Shown here: one piece after another, positions 1 through 8,181 of the stretch | Position numbering within the stretch: position 1 is the first letter of the stretch | Layout of the letters: every line of letters starts with the position of its first letter | Assembly: GCA_903789525.1 (NCBI GenBank) | Contig: CAIFER010000001.1 | Location: 992,001 to 1,056,000, forward strand | Direction of reading: 5' to 3' | Origin: an uncultured Aeriscardovia sp. | Lineage (GTDB): Bacteria > Actinomycetota > Actinomycetes > Actinomycetales > Bifidobacteriaceae | DNA: 64,000 nt | Translations under genes and position numbers: made by a program | The notes under the pieces: model-generated | Database searches by the model: none | Told to the model about the DNA's origin: nothing | What the model saw: the letters and a program-made list of their open reading frames with translations, nothing else

Positions 1-2
1 AG

Positions 3-923
3 ACAGGTATGTCGATGTACTATCAGCCGATGACTGCCGGGTACCCGAAAATTTTCGGTCTCCCGTTTGGCACGTTCTGGTGCTGCCAAGGCACAGGTGT
101 CGAGAACTTCACCAAGCTCACCGACTCGATCTTTCTGACTGGTCAGGCAACCGACAGTGCTGCTACTGGTGCCGACAGTTCACATGACGCTGCCAGCTCT
201 GTCCCGGCGATCTACATCAACCAGTTCCGTGCCTCAACTCTGTGCGATCCCGTCACAGGACTGCGCGTGCACATCGACGCCAATCTCCCGGCAAGTCAGA
301 CGATCACGATCTTGGTCTCTTCCGCTTCAAACTCTGTTTCCCATGCTGCCATCAAAGTTCGCGAACCGAAGTGGTCTTCTGCCACGACGATCTTCGTCGG
401 ATCTGCTAACGCTGCGACTGGTTCGATGACGTTGAAGCGCGTTGACGTTCACCATGACTCGCAGGGTTGGGCCGAGATTCCAGTCGTTGCAGGATCTGTC
501 ATCCGCATTCATGTCACTGAGCACGTCATTGCGCGACCGGACAAAGTGCACCCGAACTGGATGGCGTTCCAATACGGTCCTGCCCTGTTCTCTGCGCCTC
601 TGACGCCGACGGATCCGAAGACGAATTGGAAGCAAAACGGCTACTACGTCCGCGCGGGGAAGCTTGACCGCAAGGCGGCTCAGATGGCTGTCATCACACC
701 AGCGAATGGACTGAGCGCACAGCAATGGGCGGACGCTGATCACATTGATGCCGATTGTGTCCGCGTCGACCAGAGAGATCAAGCTGATGATTCCGCGCAG
801 GTGGCTCTCGCCTTCAAAAATGTGGCAGGTCCGGCCAGCCATCTCCGCCTTTACCCTCATTACGCGGTCTGGCGCAGCACCTACGCGCTCTACTTCACCG
901 TCGCCAACGCGAAAAATGAATGA
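3..923 (+). CDS. GH127 beta-L-arabinofuranosidase, 3' part
   Basis: C-terminal part of a glycoside hydrolase of family 127 (formerly DUF1680), which removes terminal beta-L-arabinofuranose from plant glycans. The reading frame is open to the window edge, so the N-terminal (alpha/alpha)6 barrel is outside. The segment Y-Y-Q-P-M-T-A-G followed by F-W-C-C-Q-G-T-G-V-E-N matches the family signature; in Bifidobacterium longum HypBA1 the two adjacent cysteines belong to the zinc site next to the nucleophile. The rest is the beta-sandwich C-terminal region. No signal peptide can be judged because the start is missing. It fits the GH43/ABC transporter block downstream. Family call is secure, exact substrate is inferred. 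Confidence 0.85.
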   Translation, partial: TGMSMYYQPMTAGYPKIFGLPFGTFWCCQGTGVENFTKLTDSIFLTGQATDSAATGADSSHDAASSVPAIYINQFRASTLCDPVTGLRVHIDANLPASQTITILVSSASNSVSHAAIKVREPKWSSATTIFVGSANAATGSMTLKRVDVHHDSQGWAEIPVVAGSVIRIHVTEHVIARPDKVHPNWMAFQYGPALFSAPLTPTDPKTNWKQNGYYVRAGKLDRKAAQMAVITPANGLSAQQWADADHIDADCVRVDQRDQADDSAQVALAFKNVAGPASHLRLYPHYAVWRSTYALYFTVANAKNE

Positions 924-1043
924 AAATATATAAATAAAGAAATAAATCAGGAAATAAATGAATTTATAAACGAATAATAGAATAAATTCAATGGGTGAGC
1001 GGGCTCGTTGGCAAGATTGTTATTGAATCTCGTCAGCGTGCCC

Positions 1044-1219
1044 GCTATCTCGCTTATGTGGATTTTAAAATATCGCTTCTCGGTTAAGTGGGTTTCGTGC
1101 GAGTTTAAATGGATGCGAGATTGATGTCACTTGTTTTCGGAAACCCACTCGTTTCAACGATCCTGATTTGTCACGTCTTCCGGTCTCACCTTCACGTCCA
1201 TCCACTTAAGCGAGATAGC
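1044..1219. repeat. Inverted-repeat module 1
   Basis: Left arm GCTATCTCGCTTATGTGGA (1044-1062) and right arm TCCACTTAAGCGAGATAGC (1201-1219) are complementary at 18 of 19 positions. The interior holds a second arm-like word (GGTTAAGTGGG, from about 1082) and the core CCCACTCGTTTCAACGATCC (1144-1163) that recurs in modules 2 and 3. Confidence 0.75.
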
Positions 1220-1346
1220 CGTCAAGAAGAGGATTTCGCGCGCCTATCTCGCGTATTTGTGTAGATAGGTGCTTGCATCCGCCTATATGGGGTGCATGTG
1301 AGCGGATATCTCATCTAATTGGGGCACACAAATGGGCATATTCCGT

Positions 1347-1440
1347 CTAATTGGGGCACTTTCGCGCACTCACCATCTTGAGGATCCGCGTGATTTCAAC
1401 GATCCTGTTTCCGTTCTCTTCCCTCAAGTGCCCCAATTAG
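1347..1440. repeat. Inverted-repeat module 2
   Basis: Left arm CTAATTGGGGCACTT (1347-1361) and right arm AAGTGCCCCAATTAG (1426-1440) are perfectly complementary over 15 bp. A second copy of the left arm lies just upstream at about 1314-1326. The interior has CACCATCTT, then the core TTTCAACGATCCTG (1394-1407), then TTCTCT, in the same order as module 3. Arm sequence differs from module 1 while complementarity is kept. Confidence 0.75.
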
Positions 1441-1620
1441 TCCATATATGGTGTTTTTGGTTCCCAGTTAGAGGAGATTGAGACGGTTGACGTACGCAGA
1501 TAGGATAAGTGATCTAAATGGGAACACAATTAAAGGAGATATAGTCGCTTCCCACACCCAGATAGGATTGTTGGCTTAACTGGGTGAATTATGGCCGCTA
1601 TCTGGGGTCAGAGAAATTGC

Positions 1621-1749
1621 TCTTCGCCTAACTGGGGTCACCATCTTCTAACCCAATTTCCAGAATCCCACTCGTTGCAATGATCTCGTTTTTCGGTTCT
1701 CTAAAGTCTGCCCCAATAAGACGAGTTCCTCACCCCAGTTAAGCGAAGA
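1621..1749. repeat. Inverted-repeat module 3
   Basis: Left arm TCTTCGCCTAACTGGGGTC (1621-1639) and right arm CACCCCAGTTAAGCGAAGA (1731-1749) are complementary at 17 of 19 positions. The interior holds CACCATCTT, the core CCCACTCGTTGCAATGATC (1667-1685) and a TGCCCCAATAAG word. Three more CCCCA(C/A)nTAAGCG words follow up to about 1835. Confidence 0.7.
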
Positions 1750-1837
1750 AGACATGTTTTAGCCCCACATAACAGGACTCAAAACCCCACTTAAGCGGAG
1801 TCGAGACCATTTCAGCCCCAAATAAGCGCGACAGCCA

Positions 1838-1966
1838 TCATCTCAATCCAAAAATAGTGGCAAAGATCACGCAGATCAGTGAAATGAATTCCCAAAAGTA
1901 ATGAGAAGCTTCCGGCAAAAAGTATGGAAGCATAAATGCCCACAGAACGACGATGATAACAACCTT
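1838..1966 (-). pseudogene. Short hydrophobic reading frame, possible gene remnant
   Basis: A 42-codon frame between stops encodes two hydrophobic stretches separated by a short polar loop (residues about 2-17 and 27-41). There is no credible start codon or Shine-Dalgarno sequence; the only ATG lies in the middle of the first hydrophobic stretch. It may be the tail of a decayed membrane protein or chance. Low confidence. Confidence 0.2.
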
Positions 1967-2088
1967 TCAGAGGACTTATGGACCGGACCTATGGCCCATA
2001 AACCCATGAATCTATGATCTATAAACCTATATAAATCCATTCAATATTGACGCACTATTGATACGCCTATTTCGACATCATTGAATCA

Positions 2089-2451
2089 TTATTCGACGAT
2101 CTGCGCACCAAACGGCCAAAAAGCGAGCTTCGCCATCTTAAACGACTGAACTCCGAAAGGAACACCCACGATCGTGATCATGTTCAGCAGCCCAGCACAC
2201 GCATAAGCGAGCGCCATCCACCAACCGATCAGAACGACCCAGAGAATATTCATCACCAGCGACGGAGCTCCCCCGCCGTACTCGACGTGCTGACCGAACG
2301 GCACCAGCGTCAATCCGGCCATCTTGAAAGCCTGGCGACCCAGCGGAATGCCGATGATCGTCACGTAGCAGATCAATCCCACAAGCGCCCACGCAATCGC
2401 GATTTCAATACCGCCGAGGATGATCCACAGGATATTTCCGAGAGTTCTCAT
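2089..2451 (-). CDS. YccF family inner membrane protein
   Basis: 120-residue membrane protein of the YccF (DUF307) family, whose biochemical role is unknown. It has the characteristic internal duplication: two halves, each with a hydrophobic segment followed by a G-(I/V)-P-(L/F)-G-x-Q-(A/S)-F-K-M motif (around residues 34-44 and 96-106) and then a P-F-G. Full family length. It stands alone on the minus strand after the hicDH-like gene, with a hairpin between them, so it is probably transcribed separately. Confidence 0.88.
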   Translation of the reverse strand: MRTLGNILWIILGGIEIAIAWALVGLICYVTIIGIPLGRQAFKMAGLTLVPFGQHVEYGGGAPSLVMNILWVVLIGWWMALAYACAGLLNMITIVGVPFGVQSFKMAKLAFWPFGAQIVE

Positions 2452-2467
2452 ATCTCACAGTGTAAGG

Positions 2468-2505
2468 AAAAGGCGCATCCGACCATAGAGCCGAACACGC
2501 CTTTT
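2468..2505 (-). terminator. Intrinsic terminator downstream of hicDH-like gene
   Basis: AAAAGGCG (2468-2475) pairs with CGCCTTTT (2498-2505) across a 22-nt loop. Read on the minus strand the stem ends in a short T tract. It lies between the hicDH-like gene and yccF. It is symmetrical enough to work in both directions. Confidence 0.55.
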
Positions 2506-2632
2506 CACCATCACTTCGCACAATCCGAAGCTATTGAGCAGCTATCTTGAAGCTTCTGAAAAGCTATTTGTCATAAGCCAATTCAAAGAGTTCGCAGTGT
2601 CAGACAGGTCATTACTTCGTCTGAGATTCAGA

Positions 2633-3586
2633 TCAAGCCTCTGACTTGGACCCGGCAACCTTCTCCTTAATGAACTTCGCCGACTGAGCGAGCTTGCTCT
2701 TCTCCTCATCTGTCAGCGGCAGATCAATGCGAGCGACGCCGTCTGTACCGTCGAGAATACCCGCGCGACCGATGACTGCCGGGTACGACATGTACACGCC
2801 CTCATCTTTGCGCCAATTCGACACTGGCAACACCTGATGCGAATCAGACTCGACAGCATCAGCAATCCGAACCGCAGCCGCTGCAACACCGTAATTCGTG
2901 TAATGCTTACCGCTCGCGACCGTAAATCCGCCCTTGCGAGCCTCATCTTCCAATTCGCTCAAATCAAGATGCTTGTCGGCAGCAATTTGCGTAAACGGAC
3001 GACCCAAGACGCGGACAGTTGACCATGCCGTGAACTGGGAATTACCGTGCTCACCCAAGTTGTACCCAGAGACAGAACGAGGATCAACACCGAGCTTCGA
3101 GGCGACGATCCGCTGCATACGAGCGGAATCGAGCAACGTACCAGTGCCCATGACCTGCTGCTTCGGCAGACCAGTTTCAGCTTGATACAACGCTGTAATC
3201 ACATCGCACGGATTTGACACCACGATGATCACGCCATTAAATCCGGATTTCTTGATGTTCTCGCACACACCGCGAATCGCCTTGCGCGAATAACGCAACT
3301 CAGCGAAACGATCATTCTTCGGAGCATCTGGACCAGTAATGAGACTGATCTTGCCGAGCGTCGAAATCAAAACCTGCGCATCTTTGAGCTGCGAGTAGTC
3401 ATTGACCGTGATGTTGACGTGATAAGGCAGATTGGCCATCGCGTCCTCAAAGTCGAGCGCATCCGCCTTCACCTTGGCCTCATTGATATCAAACAGCGCC
3501 AAATCATCGGCATCATGACTGATGATCAGCTGATGAGCGACTGCCGCGCCGACGTTTCCATCACCGATAATTCCGATTTTCCGCAT
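2633..3586 (-). CDS. L-2-hydroxyisocaproate dehydrogenase-like enzyme (LDH/MDH superfamily)
   Basis: NAD-dependent dehydrogenase that interconverts 2-oxo acids and L-2-hydroxy acids in the cytosol. N-terminal Rossmann motif G-x-G-x-V-G-(A)-A, the S-N-P-C-D-V segment, and the [13 protein letters not shown] and G-E-H-G-N-S-Q motif with the catalytic His are all present. Throughout, it resembles Lactobacillus (Weissella) confusa L-HicDH more than classical L-lactate dehydrogenase, for example in [12 protein letters not shown] and [12 protein letters not shown]. The start chosen (MRKIG) has AGGAG about 6 nt upstream; an upstream in-frame start at 3601 is less likely. Substrate could still be pyruvate or branched 2-oxo acids. 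Confidence 0.85.
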   Translation of the reverse strand: MRKIGIIGDGNVGAAVAHQLIISHDADDLALFDINEAKVKADALDFEDAMANLPYHVNITVNDYSQLKDAQVLISTLGKISLITGPDAPKNDRFAELRYSRKAIRGVCENIKKSGFNGVIIVVSNPCDVITALYQAETGLPKQQVMGTGTLLDSARMQRIVASKLGVDPRSVSGYNLGEHGNSQFTAWSTVRVLGRPFTQIAADKHLDLSELEDEARKGGFTVASGKHYTNYGVAAAAVRIADAVESDSHQVLPVSNWRKDEGVYMSYPAVIGRAGILDGTDGVARIDLPLTDEEKSKLAQSAKFIKEKVAGSKSEA

Positions 3587-3671
3587 ATCAGCTCCTTGCA
3601 ACGAAAACGATCTGTTTCAAGACCTGTTCCGAATACTGTCCCGAAACTTTCATTCTCACTGTAAAACATCT

Positions 3672-4946
3672 TCAGCAAACAAATGTTTCACGTGAAACAT
3701 CGTCGGCAGGATCATCATTAGCCGGAACATCATTCGCGGGATCTGTCATACCGTCAAGCTCGGACTCATGACGTCCCAGATGGAAACCGTCGTCATGTGC
3801 ACTGATCCGATACAGTGCACCGTGAGATAGGAGCGGCTTACGCTCCCCATCAGGCAGCATAACCGACCGGGTCATATTGGTGTGCATCAGCACATGCAGC
3901 TGCCCGTCGAAATCGCGGAAGACCATCGCGTGCCCACAGTCATTGCGCAGAAGCGGATCAAGCTGTTCCCATGGTCCAGTCACACAACCCGAACGCGAAA
4001 TCGCCTGCGTCAGCGTATAAATGCCACGCGAATACGACGTCCACAAGCACAACAATGCGCCAGAAGTCGTTCTCACCACAAATGGCCCATCGGTGACATA
4101 CCCATTTGCCGTGGCTTTTTCGAGATGGCCTTTCCATCCGCCAGCTGGAGCATCACCATCTGCCGGATGCCATGGTCCTTGACTAGCCTCCCACAAAAGA
4201 CGGGGATGAGCAGGATCGACAGCAGACGCGAGATCGTCTGGATCCAGCCGAATCGCTTCCATCGTGCCATCAAACATCTGCACCCACTCGTGCGCGTAGA
4301 TCATCCACGGGCTGCCATCTGTATCGACGGCCAGTGTCCCATCGAGTGTCATACGCTGAGGATCTGGGGTGGGGCGATCGGCATGAACCGGCACAAACGG
4401 ACCTGCAGGTGAATCGGAATGCAAAATAAAGACCCCGCGCGATGTGCACGGACTGTCTGCATGCTGATCGAGATACCATTGCGGTCCTCGCCACGGTTGA
4501 CCGATCTGGCGCGTCGGATTATGCAACGTTGTAAACATCCAATAAGATCCGTGCCACTGATGAACTTCCGGTGCCCATGGACCTTGCTGATCGGTGTACC
4601 ACGTTTTCTGTCCCGCTGGCCAGTCATGAAGATTAAAGACGAGCATGGGCTCGCTCCAATGCAGGAGATCCGGTGACGTCCAGCAATACACGCCGTCGCT
4701 GCGATCCATGTATTCGCCCAGTTCCTCGGTGCTGCGAGAAGCGTACTCGCTATTCGTGCACTTGCTGGCGTTGTACAAGTAATACAGCCCAGATGCGCGA
4801 TCGGCGTAAATAAAGGGATCGTGCAGTCCGAAATCATGCATGTACAGCGGATACTTCTGTGAAATCTGTGAAATTGCGCTATCTTCTATCATGATATGTG
4901 GATTCGCCTTGTTTCTCAGTTGTTTGCTGACGTCATGCGCCTTCAT
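3672..4946 (-). CDS. GH43 family glycosidase
   Basis: Intracellular (no signal peptide) five-bladed beta-propeller glycosidase, 424 residues. Seen: H-D-P-F (catalytic base Asp, near residue 42), P-E-V (Q-G-P-W-A-P-E-V), L-D-G-T-L (pKa-modulating Asp, near 200), and T-D-G-P-F-V-V at the place where many GH43 enzymes have E-G-P. As I recall, the T-D-G-P form is normal for one GH43 subgroup, so I do not call the site broken. Likely releases arabinose or xylose from oligosaccharides brought in by the ABC transporter encoded upstream in the same orientation. The C-terminal tail is low-complexity (repeats of P-A-N-D-D/D-P-A-D-D) and its last codons contain a perfect parS site. Confidence 0.82.
   Translation of the reverse strand: MKAHDVSKQLRNKANPHIMIEDSAISQISQKYPLYMHDFGLHDPFIYADRASGLYYLYNASKCTNSEYASRSTEELGEYMDRSDGVYCWTSPDLLHWSEPMLVFNLHDWPAGQKTWYTDQQGPWAPEVHQWHGSYWMFTTLHNPTRQIGQPWRGPQWYLDQHADSPCTSRGVFILHSDSPAGPFVPVHADRPTPDPQRMTLDGTLAVDTDGSPWMIYAHEWVQMFDGTMEAIRLDPDDLASAVDPAHPRLLWEASQGPWHPADGDAPAGGWKGHLEKATANGYVTDGPFVVRTTSGALLCLWTSYSRGIYTLTQAISRSGCVTGPWEQLDPLLRNDCGHAMVFRDFDGQLHVLMHTNMTRSVMLPDGERKPLLSHGALYRISAHDDGFHLGRHESELDGMTDPANDVPANDDPADDVSRETFVC
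3684..3699. promoter_or_regulatory. parS site (ParB binding), inside the GH43 gene
   Basis: TGTTTCACGTGAAACA, a perfect 16-bp palindrome identical to the conserved bacterial parS consensus bound by ParB during origin segregation. It lies in the last codons of the GH43 gene, where it is read as V-S-R-E-T-F, and falls in a tail that does not look conserved, so it could be kept without harming the enzyme. Confidence 0.85.
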
Positions 4947-4961
4947 CGTTTGTCTCTTTGC

Positions 4962-5885
4962 TTACTTGCCGATCTGCTCGTCGGACCAGTCGTCTGTCCA
5001 CTCCAATTTCAACGTTGAACCATCGAGCGTGATTGGCAGAAGAAGCAGCGGAGAATTGCCTAGATCATTGGGCTTCCACTGATCCCCTACATACAGGAAA
5101 TGACGAGAATGCCACGGATCTGCGTCCAGTGGTAGGATCGCGTCACACTGCGAGTTGTACGTCTTCGAACCGCGCGGGACGAAGAGATTCCAGTTGCTCC
5201 ACGGCCCATACAGGTTCGTCGACGTCGTGTAAACGTTGTCATTGCAGTCCCAACCGGTCAGATTCGACCCACACCAGTAATATCGTCCGTCGCGCTTGAC
5301 CAAGATTGGAGCTTCCGGACCGAACCTACCCTCATTTGCCCCACGCAGGCAGATCACATCTTCAACGATGGAAAGATAGTCCTGAGAAAGGCGGTAAATG
5401 TGCGTACCGTGTTCGCGGTCCTCGGAAAGTAGATATCCCGTTCCGTCCTCATCCGTAAAGCAACCGATATCGCGCGACTGATAACCGCGGAATTGCAGGA
5501 CAGAGCGGAATTCGAATGGGCCAGTCGGCGTATCTGACACAGCAACGCCAATATGCGCAAACGAGTAGTCTCCCACTCCCTCAACATGCACATACATGAC
5601 AAACTGACCAGTAGACGGGCACCTGAAAACTCGCGGCCGCTCAATCGTGTGCTCTGGGCCCGTAATCGTGCCTTTTGGACCAACCGGAAGAGCCAAACCT
5701 TCATTTGTCCATGTCAGGAAATCATGCGTCGAATAGCAGGACATGCCTTGGAAATGAGCACCGTCAACCTTATTTTCGCCATAAAAATACCATGTATCTG
5801 ACACTTTCAGCGCGCTGATTGCATGGAGCTGTGCCACCACGCCGTCAATATCTCGGAAAAGTGTAGAAGAATGATGGAGTGCCAT
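4962..5885 (-). CDS. GH43 family glycosidase, subfamily 24/34-like
   Basis: 307-residue cytosolic glycosidase with a single propeller domain and no signal peptide. Segments W-Y-F-Y-G-E-N-K, the C-Y-S-(S/T)-x-D-(L/F)-x-x-W type motif, E-R-P-R-V-F, G-V-A-V-S-D-T-P-T-G-P-F, and G-P-E-A-P-I-L-V-K-R-D-G-x-Y-Y are those of GH43 enzymes close to exo-beta-1,3-galactanases and related arabinogalactan-acting enzymes. The gene ends 16 nt before the next GH43 gene starts, so the two are one transcriptional unit. Substrate is inferred only. Confidence 0.75.
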   Translation of the reverse strand: MALHHSSTLFRDIDGVVAQLHAISALKVSDTWYFYGENKVDGAHFQGMSCYSTHDFLTWTNEGLALPVGPKGTITGPEHTIERPRVFRCPSTGQFVMYVHVEGVGDYSFAHIGVAVSDTPTGPFEFRSVLQFRGYQSRDIGCFTDEDGTGYLLSEDREHGTHIYRLSQDYLSIVEDVICLRGANEGRFGPEAPILVKRDGRYYWCGSNLTGWDCNDNVYTTSTNLYGPWSNWNLFVPRGSKTYNSQCDAILPLDADPWHSRHFLYVGDQWKPNDLGNSPLLLLPITLDGSTLKLEWTDDWSDEQIGK

Positions 5886-5905
5886 AATTTACCTTCGATA
5901 ATGAG

Positions 5906-5942
5906 ACAAAAGAGGTCGGCGCCGCGAAAACAACGCCGACCC
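5906..5942 (-). terminator. Terminator after the sugar ABC transporter genes
   Basis: GGTCGGCG (5914-5921) pairs with CGCCGACC (5934-5941) around a 12-nt loop; on the minus strand the stem is followed by TCTTTTGTC. It separates the transporter genes from the two GH43 genes, which may be reached by read-through. Confidence 0.7.
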
Positions 5943-5983
5943 CTCGAAATTGTGACCGTGTAAGAACTCAGTTTGCGAAAAAC

Positions 5984-7024
5984 TCAGCCCTTGACAGCGC
6001 CGATCATGACGCCCTTGTCGAAGTACTTCTGCAGGAACGGATAAATGATCAGCAGAGGAAGCGTGGAAACAATGATCACGCCGTACTTAATCTGATCAGC
6101 AATCTGCTGCTGTTGAAGCATTGACTGGCCGCCAGCGCCGGTACCGAGCTGATTCGTCTGATTTGCCAGCAGGATAGACTGCAGAACGTTCTGCAATGGC
6201 TCCAAGCCCGACTCACGAATGTAGATCAAGCCTGTGAAGTAATCATTCCAGTGTCCGACGAAGTAGTACAGACCAATCACGGCGATGATTGCCGACGAGA
6301 GCGGAATCACGATCTTCATGAAGTACCCGCCGTACGACAGACCATCAAGCTTTGCTGCATCGAACATGTCCTCTGGAATTGAGGTCTCGAAGAACGAACG
6401 CGCGATGATGAGATTCCACACGCTGACAGCACCTGGAAGAATGAAGACCCACATGTTGTTGAGCAGACCGAGCTGCTTGTAGAGCAAGTAGCTTGGAATC
6501 AAACCACCGGAGAAGTACATCGTGAAGGTGAAGAGGAACAGGATCACACGACGAACCTTGCCGACTTCACGACGAGACAGCGCGAATGCTGCCGGTAGCG
6601 TAACAACGAGATTGAGCGCAGTACCCAACACGGAGTACACGATCGTGTTCCAATAACCAGTCCAAATACGCTGATCTTGGAAGACACGTTGATAGCCGGC
6701 CGTTGTGAACCCGAGTGGCCAGACACTGACTCGACCTGCGGAGACCAGTCGCTGATCCGAGAACGAAGCGACCAGAATGAACCACAGCGGGTAAATCACG
6801 ATCACCACAATGATGGCGAGCAGCAGCCAGATCACAATGTCGACGATCCAGTCAGGCACGCTCTTTTGCAGATGATAATGCTTATTGAACGGAACGCCAT
6901 CCTTGCCGTTTTTGACAGAGGCGATCGTTGGAGCAGTGGTCGCCATCTTGGCTGCATCAAGTCCGTTCAGTGAAACTGCCTTTGCTCCCGCGTTTGACGG
7001 GACGTTTCTTGTTTTCATACTCAT
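5984..7024 (-). CDS. Sugar ABC transporter permease, LplC/YtcP type
   Basis: Second permease of a CUT1-family importer for oligosaccharides. A ~70-residue polar N-terminal tail precedes six predicted membrane segments; the cytoplasmic coupling loop E-x-x-x-x-x-A-x-x-D-G-x-x (D-M-F-D-A-A-K-L-D-G-L) that docks the ATPase is visible around residue 230, and the protein ends in the typical K-x-F-x-K-G-V-M-I-G-A-V-K-G. No ATPase gene is nearby, as is usual for bifidobacterial CUT1 systems that share MsmK-type ATPases. The start at 7024 has GGAAAGGA 9 nt upstream; 7033 is an alternative start with no spacing. Confidence 0.9.
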   Translation of the reverse strand: MSMKTRNVPSNAGAKAVSLNGLDAAKMATTAPTIASVKNGKDGVPFNKHYHLQKSVPDWIVDIVIWLLLAIIVVIVIYPLWFILVASFSDQRLVSAGRVSVWPLGFTTAGYQRVFQDQRIWTGYWNTIVYSVLGTALNLVVTLPAAFALSRREVGKVRRVILFLFTFTMYFSGGLIPSYLLYKQLGLLNNMWVFILPGAVSVWNLIIARSFFETSIPEDMFDAAKLDGLSYGGYFMKIVIPLSSAIIAVIGLYYFVGHWNDYFTGLIYIRESGLEPLQNVLQSILLANQTNQLGTGAGGQSMLQQQQIADQIKYGVIIVSTLPLLIIYPFLQKYFDKGVMIGAVKG

Positions 7025-7050
7025 CTCAGTCATTCCTTTCCCGTCATCGC

Positions 7051-8028
7051 TCAGAAGATGCTCGTATCAGAGACGCGCTTGGAGATCCAGTTGGCCAGCA
7101 CGACGAACACGAAGTTGATGAACGTGTTGAACAAGCCGATTGCTGTGCCGTAGCTGAACTGGAAGGACTGAATACCGATCTTGAACGTGTATGTCGAGAT
7201 CACTTCGGAACCTGGCAGATTCATTGCGTTCTGCATCAGCCAGACCTTCTCGAAGCCGACGTTCAGGACGGAGCCCATGTTCAGAATCAGGAGAATCACG
7301 CAGGTTGGCATGATGGTTGGCAGATCAACGTAGCGGATGAGCTGCAAGCGACCGGCACCATCGATCTTGGCCGCCTCGTACAAGCTGACATCCACGGACG
7401 AAAGTGCTGCGAGATAAATAATGCAGTTCCAGCCGCAATGCTGCCAGACTTCAGAAAGCCAGTAAATCGGTGCGATCGCGTTCGGGTTATCCATCAGATT
7501 ATCTTTGCCGAAGAAGCGACCGAGCAAGCCAGTGCCTGGTGTCAGGAAGATGTTGAGCATTGCCACGATCACGACGGTGGAGATGAAGTGTGGCATGTAG
7601 GTGATCGTCTGAATGAAGCCCTTGAACTTGACCGAAGCAATCTGGTTAATAAGCAGAGCAAGGAAGATCGGTGCGATGAAGCCGAGGACCAGCGTTCCGA
7701 TGGAGATCTTGAATGTGTTCCACACCGTCGAGGCGAACATCGGTGACTCAAAGAACTGACGGAAGTACTGGAAGCCAACCCAGCGACCACCGGACAGACC
7801 CTTCGATGGCACGAACTCACGGAATGCCAGCTGGATACCCCACATCGGGACATAAGCGAATAGCACGATGAAGCACAGTGCCGGAAGCAACATCAAATAC
7901 AGCTCCCAGTAAGAGCCGAAGTGCAAGCCCAAGCGTTTCCATACCGGCAACGCACGGCGAGCAGCGATATTATCGATAACTCCGTTCGAGTCGACGACTG
8001 CCGCAGCAGCCTTCTTTCTCCGCACCAT
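7051..8028 (-). CDS. Sugar ABC transporter permease, LplB/YteP type
   Basis: First permease of the same CUT1 importer, six predicted membrane segments after a basic N-terminal stretch (M-V-R-R-K-K). The ATPase-coupling loop E-A-A-K-I-D-G-A-G is present at about residue 205. The start chosen follows AGGAAGGAAGG; an in-frame start at 8082 would add 18 residues without membrane character and ignores that Shine-Dalgarno. Located between the binding protein and the second permease, with a stem-loop separating it from the binding protein gene. Confidence 0.9.
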   Translation of the reverse strand: MVRRKKAAAAVVDSNGVIDNIAARRALPVWKRLGLHFGSYWELYLMLLPALCFIVLFAYVPMWGIQLAFREFVPSKGLSGGRWVGFQYFRQFFESPMFASTVWNTFKISIGTLVLGFIAPIFLALLINQIASVKFKGFIQTITYMPHFISTVVIVAMLNIFLTPGTGLLGRFFGKDNLMDNPNAIAPIYWLSEVWQHCGWNCIIYLAALSSVDVSLYEAAKIDGAGRLQLIRYVDLPTIMPTCVILLILNMGSVLNVGFEKVWLMQNAMNLPGSEVISTYTFKIGIQSFQFSYGTAIGLFNTFINFVFVVLANWISKRVSDTSIF

Positions 8029-8095
8029 CGCGGCCTTCCTTCCTGCCCCTACGTTGGGACACTTGCATCTGTTCGAGAACAAGCACAGATGAGGA

Positions 8096-8128
8096 TGCCC
8101 GAACGACCCTATCTAGATCGTCTGGGCA
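8096..8128 (-). promoter_or_regulatory. Intercistronic stem-loop after the sugar-binding protein gene
   Basis: TGCCCGAACGA (8096-8106) can pair with TCGTCTGGGCA (8118-8128) with a G-T pair and one mismatch, giving an 11-step stem over an 11-nt loop and no T tract. It sits between the binding-protein gene and the permease genes. Such elements usually protect the upstream mRNA or cause partial termination so that binding protein is made in excess. Confidence 0.5.
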
Positions 8129-8181
8129 CCCGCACCCCTGCTAGTTACCTAGTTACTGCTCATTGCGCAGGGCTGCTTTTA

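Larger units (their letters stand above)
924..2088. other. Noncoding island rich in inverted repeats
   Basis: A stretch of more than 1.1 kb without a convincing gene. About 20 degenerate copies of a short word of the form CGCTTAAnTGGGG or its complement CCCCAnTTAAGCG are scattered from about 1040 to 1830, in both orientations, arranged as three consecutive inverted-repeat modules (listed separately). Each module surrounds a shared core. The last ~250 bp (1840-2088) are AT-richer and contain a short hydrophobic reading frame. I do not recognise this as a named repeat family. Confidence 0.7.

Noticed and set aside
980-1840. CRISPR array
   Set aside because: Repeats are degenerate, occur in both orientations and are not separated by spacers of constant length; no cas genes are nearby.
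3882-4412. Plus-strand reading frame opposite the GH43 gene
   Set aside because: Shadow of the GH43 gene with no domain or start signal.
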